Origin: Pseudomonadota bacterium
GTDB lineage: Bacteria; Pseudomonadota; Gammaproteobacteria; Pseudomonadales; Oleiphilaceae
NCBI GenBank assembly: GCA_002747395.1
Contig: PDPE01000025.1
Coordinates: 1 to 64,000 of the forward strand
Reading direction: 5' to 3'
DNA: 64,000 nt
Each line of letters starts with the position of its first letter. Position 1 is the first letter of the stretch. A program made the position numbers and the translations under genes. The notes beneath the pieces are model-generated. The model had not been told where the DNA came from. It made no database searches and worked only from the letters and a program-made list of their open reading frames with translations. Shown piece after piece: positions 25,053 through 33,055 of this stretch.

Positions 25053-25529
25053 ATGATTAAGGTCCAATCTGGCAGGCAGCGTGGCAAACAATCCGGTTTT
25101 ACCCTGATTGAGCTTGTCATGGTTATTGTTGTTTTAGGTATCTTGTCGGCTTTTGCATTACCCCGGTTTGCCAATTTGGGCAGCGATGCCAGAAGGGCCA
25201 CCATTGAAGGCCTGGTCGGTTCGCTCAGGTCAGCCGCAGCAATAGCACATGCGAAGCAGCTGGCTAGAGGCCTTGGCCCGGGTGTTTCCGTGGGACTGGA
25301 AGGGGCCAATATTACTATGGTGTTCGGGTATCCGAGAACTCGCAGTATTGGCATTGCCGCCGGTGTCTCAAGTAATGACTTTGTGTCAACCATAAATGGT
25401 GAAGAGTCTGTATTCTTTACCATACGCAACTTTACGCCAGCAGCGGGCCAGCAATGTCGTGCGGTATACAGGCCCCCGGTGGACGCAAGACATTCCTATC
25501 AAGTGTCAATGCAAGTGAATGGGTGCTGA
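25053..25529 (+). CDS. mshA: MSHA major pilin MshA
   Basis: A 158-residue type IVa prepilin. The leader ends KQSG, then FTLIELVMVIVVLGILSAFA, with Glu at +5, gives the hydrophobic spine of the fibre. A pair of Cys near the C-terminus (QQC ... VNGC) makes the D-region loop usual in MshA. GGAGGT at 25043-25048 is the clearest ribosome site of the operon, which fits a strongly made subunit, and places the start at ATG 25053. It is separated from mshB by 45 bases. This strain's pilus would be assembled from it. Confidence 0.9.
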   Translation: MIKVQSGRQRGKQSGFTLIELVMVIVVLGILSAFALPRFANLGSDARRATIEGLVGSLRSAAAIAHAKQLARGLGPGVSVGLEGANITMVFGYPRTRSIGIAAGVSSNDFVSTINGEESVFFTIRNFTPAAGQQCRAVYRPPVDARHSYQVSMQVNGC

Positions 25530-25544
25530 TGCAGGGAATGATTG

Positions 25545-26051
25545 TTGAGACAAGGTTACGGTTTCACTCTTATCGAACTGGTCACGGTGCTGGTTCTCGT
25601 TGGCATCCTTTCCCTGGGTGCCATGGGGCTTTTTGCTTCCAAAAGCGGTTTTTCCGCTTCGCTTGCTAAAGACCAGTTTGTCGCTGCTGTGCTTCAGGCC
25701 CAGCAGCGGGCACTGGCTCACCGCACCGCTTCTTCTGCCCCGGTCACGCTCCGTGTCGTTCAATCCCCCGATGAATGGTTTTTGTCTGTTTTTCAGGGTA
25801 CAGCTCCAACCGATACCCGTTGTTCCACCGACAATGCAGCACTGTTTCACGATATCTGTCTTGAGCGTGCCGGTGCAGCACTCAGTATTGCCGGTGTTAC
25901 CATGAGTGATGGTGCGACCAGAGATATCACCTTTGCCCAAAACGGAAATACCAATGAGCCTGGAAGTATTGAAGTCGTCTTTACCGGAGAAAACCGCTTT
26001 ACTCTGTGTGTGACAAAAACCGGTTTTGCATTCGTTGGCAGATGCCCATGA
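25545..26051 (+). CDS. mshC: MSHA minor pilin MshC
   Basis: A 168-residue prepilin with a very short leader: MRQGYG, then FTLIELVTVLVLVGILSLGA. The frame has a stop just upstream, so only TTG 25542 or TTG 25545 can start it; 25545 is preferred because AGGGA lies at 25533-25537. A TTG start implies lower translation than mshA. The C-terminus (FTLCVTKTGFAFVGRC) resembles minor pilins of the GspH group. Its stop overlaps the mshD ATG. Confidence 0.8.
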   Translation: MRQGYGFTLIELVTVLVLVGILSLGAMGLFASKSGFSASLAKDQFVAAVLQAQQRALAHRTASSAPVTLRVVQSPDEWFLSVFQGTAPTDTRCSTDNAALFHDICLERAGAALSIAGVTMSDGATRDITFAQNGNTNEPGSIEVVFTGENRFTLCVTKTGFAFVGRCP

Positions 26052-26644
26052 AAATATCCACAAGATTGCGCGAGAGAATGTCCGGAAGGGTGTCCAGAGG
26101 AGTGTCCAGGAGAGTGTCCAGGAGAATGCTCACAAGATTTAAGGGCCATATTTACGGTACCACCTTTATCGAGCTGATTATTACCATGGTGATTATCAGT
26201 ATCGCACTGGTGTCCGTGACAAGCCTGTTCTCGGCCACGGTTGGCAGAAGTGCCGACCCGCTCTGGCAGGTTAAAACGCTGAAACTGGCCCAGTTCTATA
26301 TGGATGAAATTCTGTCAAAAAGATACGATGAAACCACTCCGGTTGGCGGTGTACCGGCCAGCACCGCGGTCCATTGCGGCTCGTTGGGCCCGGAGGAAGC
26401 GAATCGGGAAGACTTTGACGATGTGGATGATTATATTACCTCCGGCATTACACCGACTATCGTCAACTCCGGTTCGATAAATATGGACACTTCCTACACG
26501 CACTATCGCATTGCCATCGATGTGGCGTGTCGCGGCGGGGATCTCGGGTTGTCGCCCGAAAACGCGAAAAAAATCACCCTGACAATCACCCCTCCCGGTT
26601 CCATGTCCGTCTCGACATTCACCACCTACAAGGGGAACTTCTGA
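26048..26644 (+). CDS. mshD: MSHA minor pilin MshD
   Basis: A 198-residue prepilin-like protein. The leader is unusually long and basic (about 37 residues) because of four 12-bp near-repeats (26078-26125) that encode RVSR-type units. The cleavage site departs from the norm: the hydrophobic helix starts GTTFIELIITMVIISIALVS. The minor-pilin domain follows. ATG 26048 overlaps the mshC stop (ATGA). It lies in the standard place for mshD. Confidence 0.82.
   Translation: MKISTRLRERMSGRVSRGVSRRVSRRMLTRFKGHIYGTTFIELIITMVIISIALVSVTSLFSATVGRSADPLWQVKTLKLAQFYMDEILSKRYDETTPVGGVPASTAVHCGSLGPEEANREDFDDVDDYITSGITPTIVNSGSINMDTSYTHYRIAIDVACRGGDLGLSPENAKKITLTITPPGSMSVSTFTTYKGNF
26078..26125 (+). repeat. 12-bp tandem repeat inside mshD leader
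   Basis: Four units of consensus GTGTCCAGGAGA (26078-26089, 26090-26101, 26102-26113, 26114-26125); the last two are identical. The unit keeps the reading frame. Confidence 0.8.
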
Positions 26645-27480
26645 TGCGGGCCGAAAGGGGGTTTACCCTGGTTGAGCTGGTCATGGTCATTGTTATCGGG
26701 TCGATTCTGGCAATGGTTTCTGTCCGGTTTATTGCCAGCTCCATGCAAGGGGTGGTCGATACGGCTGGCCGTCAGCAAATGGCGATGACCATTGCGCTGG
26801 TATCTGAACGAATCTCCAGGGAGTTGAGGCAGGCACTACCAAACAGCGTTCGGATCTATGACCCTGACTCGGATTCTGAAAACGAGTGTATCGAGTTTGT
26901 GCCTGTGCGTGCTGCTTCCAGGTATAGTGGCAGCCTGGCCGGTAGTACGGTGACCCGCCTGAATGTGATGTCACCCGGTGCTGTCAAGGGTTTTGTGTCA
27001 GTCTACCCGATCACTGATACGTCCGTTTATCCGAATGGCAGTACCAGTACAGTGTCACCCGGGGAGATTGATTTTTCTGATAACCTGGATTGCCCGGCCA
27101 ACGGGGATATGCTGGCCTGTTCAGGCTATGAAGATGGAACCGGGATTTCCCAGGCATTTCCTTTCGATTCACCACAAAAGCGATTTTTTGTCACTGGCCA
27201 GCCGGTGAGTTTCTGTCGCGGTATTATCGGTGGCGAGTCCTTTCTGTTGCGTTATTTTGATTACGGTTTTCAGGGCATCGCTGGCAATGGAATAACAACG
27301 ACGGCTTGCCCGGCGGCAACCTGCCAGGTCGTCACCAATCATATTTCCCGACTCGAGTTCAGCTATTCGGCCGCCTCGCTTTCACGATCCGCCGTAGTCA
27401 CCTTTCTGGTCGAACTGGTCAATGATCAAAACGAAACGCTGAGCCTGAATCAGCAAGTGCAGGTCAGAAATGTACCCTGA
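26644..27480 (+). CDS. mshO: MSHA minor pilin MshO (PilW/GspJ-like)
   Basis: A 278-residue prepilin. MRAERG is followed by FTLVELVMVIVIGSILAMVS, with Glu at +5. The remaining 240 residues form a larger minor-pilin domain of the GspJ/PilW type with several Cys (for example NECIEF, DNLDCPANGDMLACSG, CPAATC). Minor pilins prime fibre assembly and may form the tip. ATG 26644 shares one base with the mshD stop. The frame is open further upstream inside mshD but has no prepilin signal there. Confidence 0.85.
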   Translation: MRAERGFTLVELVMVIVIGSILAMVSVRFIASSMQGVVDTAGRQQMAMTIALVSERISRELRQALPNSVRIYDPDSDSENECIEFVPVRAASRYSGSLAGSTVTRLNVMSPGAVKGFVSVYPITDTSVYPNGSTSTVSPGEIDFSDNLDCPANGDMLACSGYEDGTGISQAFPFDSPQKRFFVTGQPVSFCRGIIGGESFLLRYFDYGFQGIAGNGITTTACPAATCQVVTNHISRLEFSYSAASLSRSAVVTFLVELVNDQNETLSLNQQVQVRNVP

Positions 27481-27937
27481 ACCCGCCCGCGCCCTGCAAA
27501 AGGGAATAGGCTTGCCTGGTGCCCTTTTCGTTCTGGTTATTCTGGCCCTGATTGTGGTTGCGCTGACCAATATGGAAATCCAGCGGGGAGAGGCATTCGT
27601 TCAGGATATTCAATCAACTCGTGCCTGGTTTGCTGCCGAGTCGGGTGCCCAGGCGGGTTTGTCCCATCTGCTTGGCCCGGGCGAGTCTGGCAGTTGCCCG
27701 ACCGCATGTGCGTCCGGTTCCAGTGTTGTGGCCAACCTGAACCTTGATTCTGTTTCCGGGGGGGCGCCGCCGGGGTTGAGTCGTTGTGGCTATTCTGTCA
27801 CCTGTTGCAGGCAGGTGGATAGTGATGGCAATGTTTATTATTCGCTAACCAGTACCGGATTCTGCGGTGATGCGGCAACCCCGCTGGACAGGGCACAGCG
27901 AATTATAGAAGTCGGCGTAAGGGCTGAGGCGCCATGA
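27470..27937 (+). CDS. mshP: MSHA biogenesis protein MshP (PilX/GspK-like)
   Basis: A 155-residue protein with an N-terminal prepilin-like segment that departs from the norm: KGIGLPGALFVLVILALIVVALT, with no Glu at +5, as in PilX/GspK-like minor pilins. It continues with an AWFAAESGAQAGLSHLL motif typical of that group. Six Cys lie in the second half. It overlaps mshO by 11 bases and its stop overlaps the ATG of the small ORF at 27934. Confidence 0.85.
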   Translation: MYPEPARALQKGIGLPGALFVLVILALIVVALTNMEIQRGEAFVQDIQSTRAWFAAESGAQAGLSHLLGPGESGSCPTACASGSSVVANLNLDSVSGGAPPGLSRCGYSVTCCRQVDSDGNVYYSLTSTGFCGDAATPLDRAQRIIEVGVRAEAP

Positions 27938-28077
27938 ATCTGTTTCTGCGCCTGACCGGAAGGCTTTTCGGTATGAAGATACCCGCAGATATGAAAAGAC
28001 CCGCCGATATGAAAAGACCCGCCGACATGAAAAGACCCGCCGACATGAAGAGGTATAGTGATGAAGTTTCCCGGTAA
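27934..28077 (+). CDS. 47-codon repeat ORF linking mshP and mshQ (uncertain)
   Basis: A short ORF whose ATG overlaps the mshP stop (ATGA) and whose stop (28075-28077) lies 17 bases inside mshQ. Residues 1-13 are hydrophobic/basic (MNLFLRLTGRLFG); then comes MKIPAD, three copies of MKRPAD and MKRYSD. The underlying 18-bp unit begins ATG each time, so the region offers several in-frame starts. It may simply couple translation from mshP to mshQ, or encode a small basic peptide. No homologue is known to me; whether it is a real gene is open. Confidence 0.35.
   Translation: MNLFLRLTGRLFGMKIPADMKRPADMKRPADMKRPADMKRYSDEVSR
27973..28062 (+). repeat. 18-bp tandem repeat between mshP and mshQ
   Basis: Consensus ATGAAAAGACCCGCCGAY. 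Units: 27973-27990 (diverged), 27991-28008, 28009-28026, 28027-28044 (near-perfect), 28045-28062 (diverged). Each unit carries an ATG in the frame of the small ORF, and the last one ends next to the mshQ start codon. Confidence 0.85.
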
Positions 28078-30925
28078 TCAGGTTCACCGGTTGACACTGG
28101 TTCTTCTTTTGGTGTTGCCGGTGCTTTGCCAGCCATGTGTGGCAGATTCTTCTTTAATTGCCGAGTATCGACTGGATGGCCCCGACTATTCGGGCGCGAC
28201 GGGAGTGACAGACTCGAGCGGTCATGGCCTGCATGGTTCAGCGAAGGGGAATGCCCGGCCCGGAGTGGCAAAAGTCTGTCTGGGTGCGCAACTGGATGGT
28301 GATGGTGATTATATTGAAGTGGCCGATGCCCCGGCTCTGGACATTGCTGACGAGCTGACGGTGATGGCCTGGGTGAATCCGGACAGGCTTCCGGTCAGTG
28401 GCTTTAACACTATCCTGTCCAGGAAAGGCAGTTTTGAATTGCATGTAAATGCGGCAGGCAGGCTGTTGTGGAAGTGGTATGAGTCCGGGAACAGCAAGGC
28501 CAAAACAATGACATCAGGTGCCTCGTTACCTGTTAACGCCTGGTCACACGTTGCCATCGTGTATTCCCGCCAGGCGGGAACACAAAAAATCTATGTCAAC
28601 GCTGTGCAACAGGCTGACCGGAGTGAGGTGAGCCGACCATTGGAAACCAATGATGAGCCGCTGTTGATCGGGATGCACCGGGACTTTCGAAGCCAGGCTT
28701 TCGCAGGCAGGATTGATGAAGTAAAAGTGTTTGCGCGGGCACTGTCAGGGGAGGAGGCAGATTTCCATCGTGGCGTGTCGCGGGTTTGCCCGGATACCGG
28801 TTGTACGCTTGGTTCGTTTGAGATAGAGCAGGATGATTACGGCCTGGCGTGCCCGTCTGTCCGGGCTTCGGTGACTGTCAAGGCAGTCTGTGATGACGGA
28901 ACGACAATCAAGGATGACTATACCGGGACTGTCAGCTTTTCAGCGACTCCGACAGGCACTGATTCGGTTACCAGGTTTTATCTTGCCGCGACCGGGGGCT
29001 CGCCTGTATCCGGCTATCGCTTTACCGGTTCGGAAAGGGGGGAAATGATCGCCTATATTTACCACAATAATGAAAATGATGTACGGGTCAGCGTGGCGGA
29101 TACGGCCGCAGGGGTTGTGTCTGTTTCTTCCAGCAACACGAAATTCCGGACAGAAGGTTTTGCCGTGACGAACCCCGGTAACCTGGTTTGCGGGAGCTCT
29201 GGCACCTTAACCATCACAGCGATGGGGCAAAATCCGACAAATTCCGGATGCCGCGTGTTAACCGGATTTTCCGGTAACAAGTCACTAAAAGCCTGGTTTG
29301 CCGCAGCCACCGATCATGGTACCGGAGTGGATGACGCCGGCGTCGCCCCCATCAGCCTGGATGGACAGGCACTGGCTGTTCAGAATCGGCCCGACGTTGA
29401 CAATATCACGCTCGCTTTTAGCAAGGGAAAGGCAACCCCTGATGTTACCTACGGGGCGGGTGCAGCCACCTATGTGGCCAACATCAAGGCGATTAACCTG
29501 GAGTACAGTGCCTCGCCCCATGATGGCGTGACGCTATCGGTCATCAAGGGCTCAGACTCCACCGATTTTGTTTTCTACCCGCTGCATGCTTTCACTGCCA
29601 TTGCCGCCCCTGATTCGAGTTGTCCGGGTGGCAATGCGTCGTGTTCCAAATTTGTTCCTGCAGGCAGCAGGTTTGACCAGGAGACCAGCCTGGTGTGCAG
29701 CGATGGAGACAATACTGATTTGACGGACAATCCGAAAGCAATGCAGTTCAAGACAGCGGGTACTCCGCTAACGCTTGATTATACCCCGATGGCGGGCACC
29801 CGTTGTGATGATTCTCCTTCAGGGCACAATGGTGCCTGCCTTGGTGTTGATTCGGTGACGATAAGCAATGCCTCCAGAGAAATATCGCAATCCTATGCCG
29901 AGGTTGGTGTGGTTCGACTGGAAGTCAATGATTACGACTATTTTGGTGTCACCGTTCCCGGTTATGCTCAGGTAGCGGGGCGTTTTTATCCGGATTATTT
30001 CGAAGTCTCTGTCAATGAGCATGGCAGCTTTTCTGATGGTTGTGGCTCGTTTACCTATATCGGGCAGTTGGATGCCGCGCTGAATGGAGCAATAAAATAT
30101 GTCACCCCCCCTGAACTGCAGGTGACTGCCTTTAACTCGGCCGGATCACAGGTGATGAATTATCTGGATGGTTTTAACCGGTTGTCTGGTAACAGTTTTA
30201 CTGTACTGCCTCCGACTGGCGACAAAAATAAAAAAGGTGAAGACGGCTCAACCCCGATGGTGGTGACATCCGTGATCTACTCTGCTGTGCTGACTCAGAA
30301 TGATCCGGTGCCAGGTGTGACCAGCTATCAGTTTTCCAGTCTGGATAATTTCGTTTTCGAGAAAGATGCCAATTCACTGGTCGCACCATTTACCAGTCAC
30401 CTGGAATTTTCGGTTACCGGGTTGGAAGACGCTGATGGCGTCACCGCGAACAACCTGCCCGTTGCGGTGCAGCCGGTTGGAGGAGAGCTTCGCTATGGCC
30501 GCTGGAGAATGGAGAGCGAGTTTGGTTCAGAGTTGGCGGGGCTGACCATGACTGCACGCGCTGAATACTGGGATGGTTCCGCCTTTACGATCAATACGGC
30601 AGACTCATGCACTGACCTGACCGGGCTGATTTCAAGCCCGCAGGACCCTGACAATGATTTGTCTGATATTGCTGTAGGTGGTGGCACCACAGATTTTACC
30701 TTTAATGGCCCTCTGGTTTCCGGAGAAGGCGGGTTTGCTTTCACCGGCTCCGGCGAAAACAACCAGGGCCAGGTGAACCTGGAGGTCGATCTTTCCTCAT
30801 TGCCCTGGCTGAAATTTGACTGGCACAAGACAGGTGTGCCGGAGTCTAATCCGCCGGTATCTGCCAGCTTTGGCCGATATCGCGGCCATGACCGTGTGCT
30901 TTACTGGAAAGAAGTTGTCCAGTGA
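28061..30925 (+). CDS. mshQ: MSHA pilus-associated protein MshQ (LamG and DUF6701 domains)
   Basis: A 954-residue exported protein, the largest of the operon. A signal peptide (TLVLLLVLPVLCQPCVA) is followed by a LamG/concanavalin-type domain (about 35-235, with VMAWVNP, WSHVAIVYSR and FAGRIDEVKVF), a Cys-rich middle region with several CxxxC-like spacings, and a long C-terminal part of the DUF6701 type (GRFYPDYFEVSVNEHGSFSD and GRWRMESEFG). It is probably displayed at the pilus tip or cell surface as an adhesin. ATG 28061 is preferred over GTG 28058. An unclear hairpin (30952-30982) follows the gene. Confidence 0.88.
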   Translation: MKFPGNQVHRLTLVLLLVLPVLCQPCVADSSLIAEYRLDGPDYSGATGVTDSSGHGLHGSAKGNARPGVAKVCLGAQLDGDGDYIEVADAPALDIADELTVMAWVNPDRLPVSGFNTILSRKGSFELHVNAAGRLLWKWYESGNSKAKTMTSGASLPVNAWSHVAIVYSRQAGTQKIYVNAVQQADRSEVSRPLETNDEPLLIGMHRDFRSQAFAGRIDEVKVFARALSGEEADFHRGVSRVCPDTGCTLGSFEIEQDDYGLACPSVRASVTVKAVCDDGTTIKDDYTGTVSFSATPTGTDSVTRFYLAATGGSPVSGYRFTGSERGEMIAYIYHNNENDVRVSVADTAAGVVSVSSSNTKFRTEGFAVTNPGNLVCGSSGTLTITAMGQNPTNSGCRVLTGFSGNKSLKAWFAAATDHGTGVDDAGVAPISLDGQALAVQNRPDVDNITLAFSKGKATPDVTYGAGAATYVANIKAINLEYSASPHDGVTLSVIKGSDSTDFVFYPLHAFTAIAAPDSSCPGGNASCSKFVPAGSRFDQETSLVCSDGDNTDLTDNPKAMQFKTAGTPLTLDYTPMAGTRCDDSPSGHNGACLGVDSVTISNASREISQSYAEVGVVRLEVNDYDYFGVTVPGYAQVAGRFYPDYFEVSVNEHGSFSDGCGSFTYIGQLDAALNGAIKYVTPPELQVTAFNSAGSQVMNYLDGFNRLSGNSFTVLPPTGDKNKKGEDGSTPMVVTSVIYSAVLTQNDPVPGVTSYQFSSLDNFVFEKDANSLVAPFTSHLEFSVTGLEDADGVTANNLPVAVQPVGGELRYGRWRMESEFGSELAGLTMTARAEYWDGSAFTINTADSCTDLTGLISSPQDPDNDLSDIAVGGGTTDFTFNGPLVSGEGGFAFTGSGENNQGQVNLEVDLSSLPWLKFDWHKTGVPESNPPVSASFGRYRGHDRVLYWKEVVQ

Positions 30926-30951
30926 TAGCCGCCATCATCGCGCAGAAGCTG

Positions 30952-30992
30952 CCAGGCAGCCAGAGTCCAGTATATGGCCTGGTTAAATTTAT
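30952..30992 (+). terminator. Possible terminator after mshQ
   Basis: CCAGGC (30952-30957) pairs with GCCTGG (30977-30982), followed by TTAAATTTATTT. The 19-base loop makes it weak. It lies between convergent mshQ and higA. Confidence 0.4.
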
Positions 30993-31289
30993 TTATGCAG
31001 ATTGAAAATTGTATGGTGAAACAAGCAATGATTCCTTTTCGAGCCTGGTTTGCCAAAGATCATAGGCGTTTTGTAAACGCAACCAATGATCTGCTGAAGG
31101 TTTACCAAAAACCAACTCCAGGCGAACTGCCATTTCAGGAGTGATGGCACCCCTTGCATTTAAGACTTTAGATAAGGTTTTACGGCTAACATCCAGGTGA
31201 CTGGCCACATCGGTAATAGTTAACCCTAATGATTCAATGACCAGTTCTTTTAAAATTTCGCCTGGGTGTGCCGGATTAAACATAGCCAT
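30993..31289 (-). CDS. higA: HigA-type antitoxin (XRE family)
   Basis: A 98-residue XRE protein. [20 protein letters not shown] is the HigA/VapI signature, and the helix-turn-helix is [20 protein letters not shown]. It would bind HigB and repress their shared promoter. Its ATG (31289, alternative 31283) overlaps the higB stop, so the gene order is toxin first, as in other higBA loci. It is convergent with mshQ and lies downstream of ntrC on the same strand. Confidence 0.88.
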   Translation of the reverse strand: MAMFNPAHPGEILKELVIESLGLTITDVASHLDVSRKTLSKVLNARGAITPEMAVRLELVFGKPSADHWLRLQNAYDLWQTRLEKESLLVSPYNFQSA

Positions 31290-31567
31290 TAGTGATAATC
31301 CTCATAATTTACAATTTCAACATCTCGCCCATCGAAGCGGTAAGTTACTCTCCAGTTACCGCTAACACGCACTGACCAGATACCTTTGCGATCACCTTTG
31401 AGCTGATGCATAAACAGACCGGGCAAGTCCATATCCTCTGGATTTTCAGCCTGATCCAGGTTGGTAAGAATGATACGCAGTTTCTTCTCGTGTTTATCCT
31501 GGATGCCAGAAGTATTACCCGAGGTATAAAACTTTTGCAGACCTTTGTGGACGAAGCTTTTAATCAT
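31289..31567 (-). CDS. higB: HigB-type toxin (RelE fold)
   Basis: A 92-residue mRNA interferase of the HigB/RelE family, opening [16 protein letters not shown] and ending [23 protein letters not shown]. HigB proteins cut mRNA on the ribosome. ATG 31567 fits the family's usual MIKSF start; ATG 31576, three codons earlier, has a GGGG upstream and is possible. Only 45-55 bases separate it from the end of ntrC, so some read-through from the ntr genes is possible. Confidence 0.88.
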   Translation of the reverse strand: MIKSFVHKGLQKFYTSGNTSGIQDKHEKKLRIILTNLDQAENPEDMDLPGLFMHQLKGDRKGIWSVRVSGNWRVTYRFDGRDVEIVNYEDYH

Positions 31568-31621
31568 GTCCAACATTGTAACCCCGAAGGTATCATGGAG
31601 TCACGATGTATATTTTAGAGT

Positions 31622-33055
31622 TTAACGGTCTTCCTCCGCATCATCATGCCCTGACAATCCCAATTCCCTTATTTTTCTTGTCAGGGTATTTCTTCCCCAG
31701 CCGAGCAAGAGTGACGCGTCCCGCTTTCGTCCGCCTGTGTGCTGTAATGCCGTTTCGATCATTACCCGCTCAAAGTCTGGCAACGCCTCATCAAGAATCG
31801 ATTTTTTACCCCGTTTCAGTTCCTGATCTGCCCATATTCTCAATCCTTCCTGCCAGCCTGTTCCCGTCGGTGCTGTCTCTGTGTGGTCTAAAAGCTCGGG
31901 GGGTAAATCCGATATATGAATTTCTCTGCCGCTGGCCATAACAGTCAGCCAACGACAGGTGTTTTGCAGTTGTCGCACGTTACCGGGCCAGGGCAGGCCA
32001 GTCATAAATTCCTCGGTATCCGCTCTGAGTTCCTTGGCTTCAACATTGAGTTCATCGGCGGCACTGTTCAGGAAATGGCGGGTCAGTCGGGGAATATCTT
32101 CTCTTCTTTCAGTCAAACCGGGAAGGTGAATCCGAATCACGTTCAGACGATGGAACAGGTCTTCTCGAAAACTTCCATTTGCGACCAGTCTTTCCATATT
32201 CTGATGAGTTGCCGCTATGATTCTGACATCCACCCTGACCGGTGTATTGCCGCCCACCCGGTAAAACTCTCCATCGGCCAGCACTCTGAGCAGGCGGGTT
32301 TGTGTTTCGGGAGGCATGTCTCCGATTTCATCAAGAAACAGGGTGCCATGATTTGCCTGTTCAAACCGGCCCAGGCGTTGCCCCCCGGCTCCGGTAAACG
32401 CCCCCTTTTCATGGCCAAAGAGTTCGGATTCCATCAGGTCTCCGGGGATGGCTGCCATATTCAGTGCAATAAATGGTGACTCCCGCCTCGGGCTGTGCTG
32501 GTGAAGAGCCTGGGCGACCAACTCCTTGCCCGTGCCGGACTCGCCATTAATCAGCACCGTGATATTTGATTGAGACAGCCTGCCAATGGCTCTGAACACT
32601 TCCTGCATGGCGGGTGCCTCGCCGATTATTTCGGTGGATGTGACGGGGGTGTCTGCCTGGTCAGGCAATTCGGCCCTTGTTTCCTGTGCGTGAGCGACGG
32701 CCCGTTTGATCAGGGACACTGCCTCGTCTACATCAAAAGGCTTGGGAAGATAGTCAAAGGCACCACTTTGGTAGGAGGATACGGCGCTGTCCAGATCGGA
32801 GTGTGCAGTCATCACAATAACGGGCAGGTTCGGACAGTTTTCATGGATCTGCTGTAACAGATCCAGCCCGTTGATCCCGGGCATGCGTATGTCTGTGATA
32901 ATGGCCTCCGGTTGCTGACCGGATAGCCGTTCAAGAATGGTGCTGCCATTTTCAAAAGACTCTGTTGATATACCTGCTTGTTGCAGGGCGCGTTCAATAA
33001 CCCATCTGATGGATCGGTCATCGTCAATTACCCAGACATTGGCGGCTGTACTCAT
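31622..33055 (-). CDS. ntrC: Nitrogen regulation response regulator NtrC
   Basis: A 477-residue sigma-54 activator. The receiver domain has acidic pair D11/D12, phospho-acceptor D55 and K105. The AAA domain has Walker A GESGTGKE (171-178) and the sigma-54-contacting loop GAFTGA (218-223). A Fis-type helix-turn-helix (about 435-470) ends the protein. Phosphorylated by NtrB, it activates glnA and other nitrogen genes; two matching sites lie upstream of glnA in this window. Its ATG is directly next to the ntrB stop. Confidence 0.97.
   Translation of the reverse strand: MSTAANVWVIDDDRSIRWVIERALQQAGISTESFENGSTILERLSGQQPEAIITDIRMPGINGLDLLQQIHENCPNLPVIVMTAHSDLDSAVSSYQSGAFDYLPKPFDVDEAVSLIKRAVAHAQETRAELPDQADTPVTSTEIIGEAPAMQEVFRAIGRLSQSNITVLINGESGTGKELVAQALHQHSPRRESPFIALNMAAIPGDLMESELFGHEKGAFTGAGGQRLGRFEQANHGTLFLDEIGDMPPETQTRLLRVLADGEFYRVGGNTPVRVDVRIIAATHQNMERLVANGSFREDLFHRLNVIRIHLPGLTERREDIPRLTRHFLNSAADELNVEAKELRADTEEFMTGLPWPGNVRQLQNTCRWLTVMASGREIHISDLPPELLDHTETAPTGTGWQEGLRIWADQELKRGKKSILDEALPDFERVMIETALQHTGGRKRDASLLLGWGRNTLTRKIRELGLSGHDDAEEDR

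Noticed and set aside
27845..28271. Minus-strand ORFs over the mshP-mshQ repeat with SAGLFI-type units
   Set aside because: They are reverse readings of the 18-bp repeat, lie antisense to well-supported genes and lack a ribosome site.
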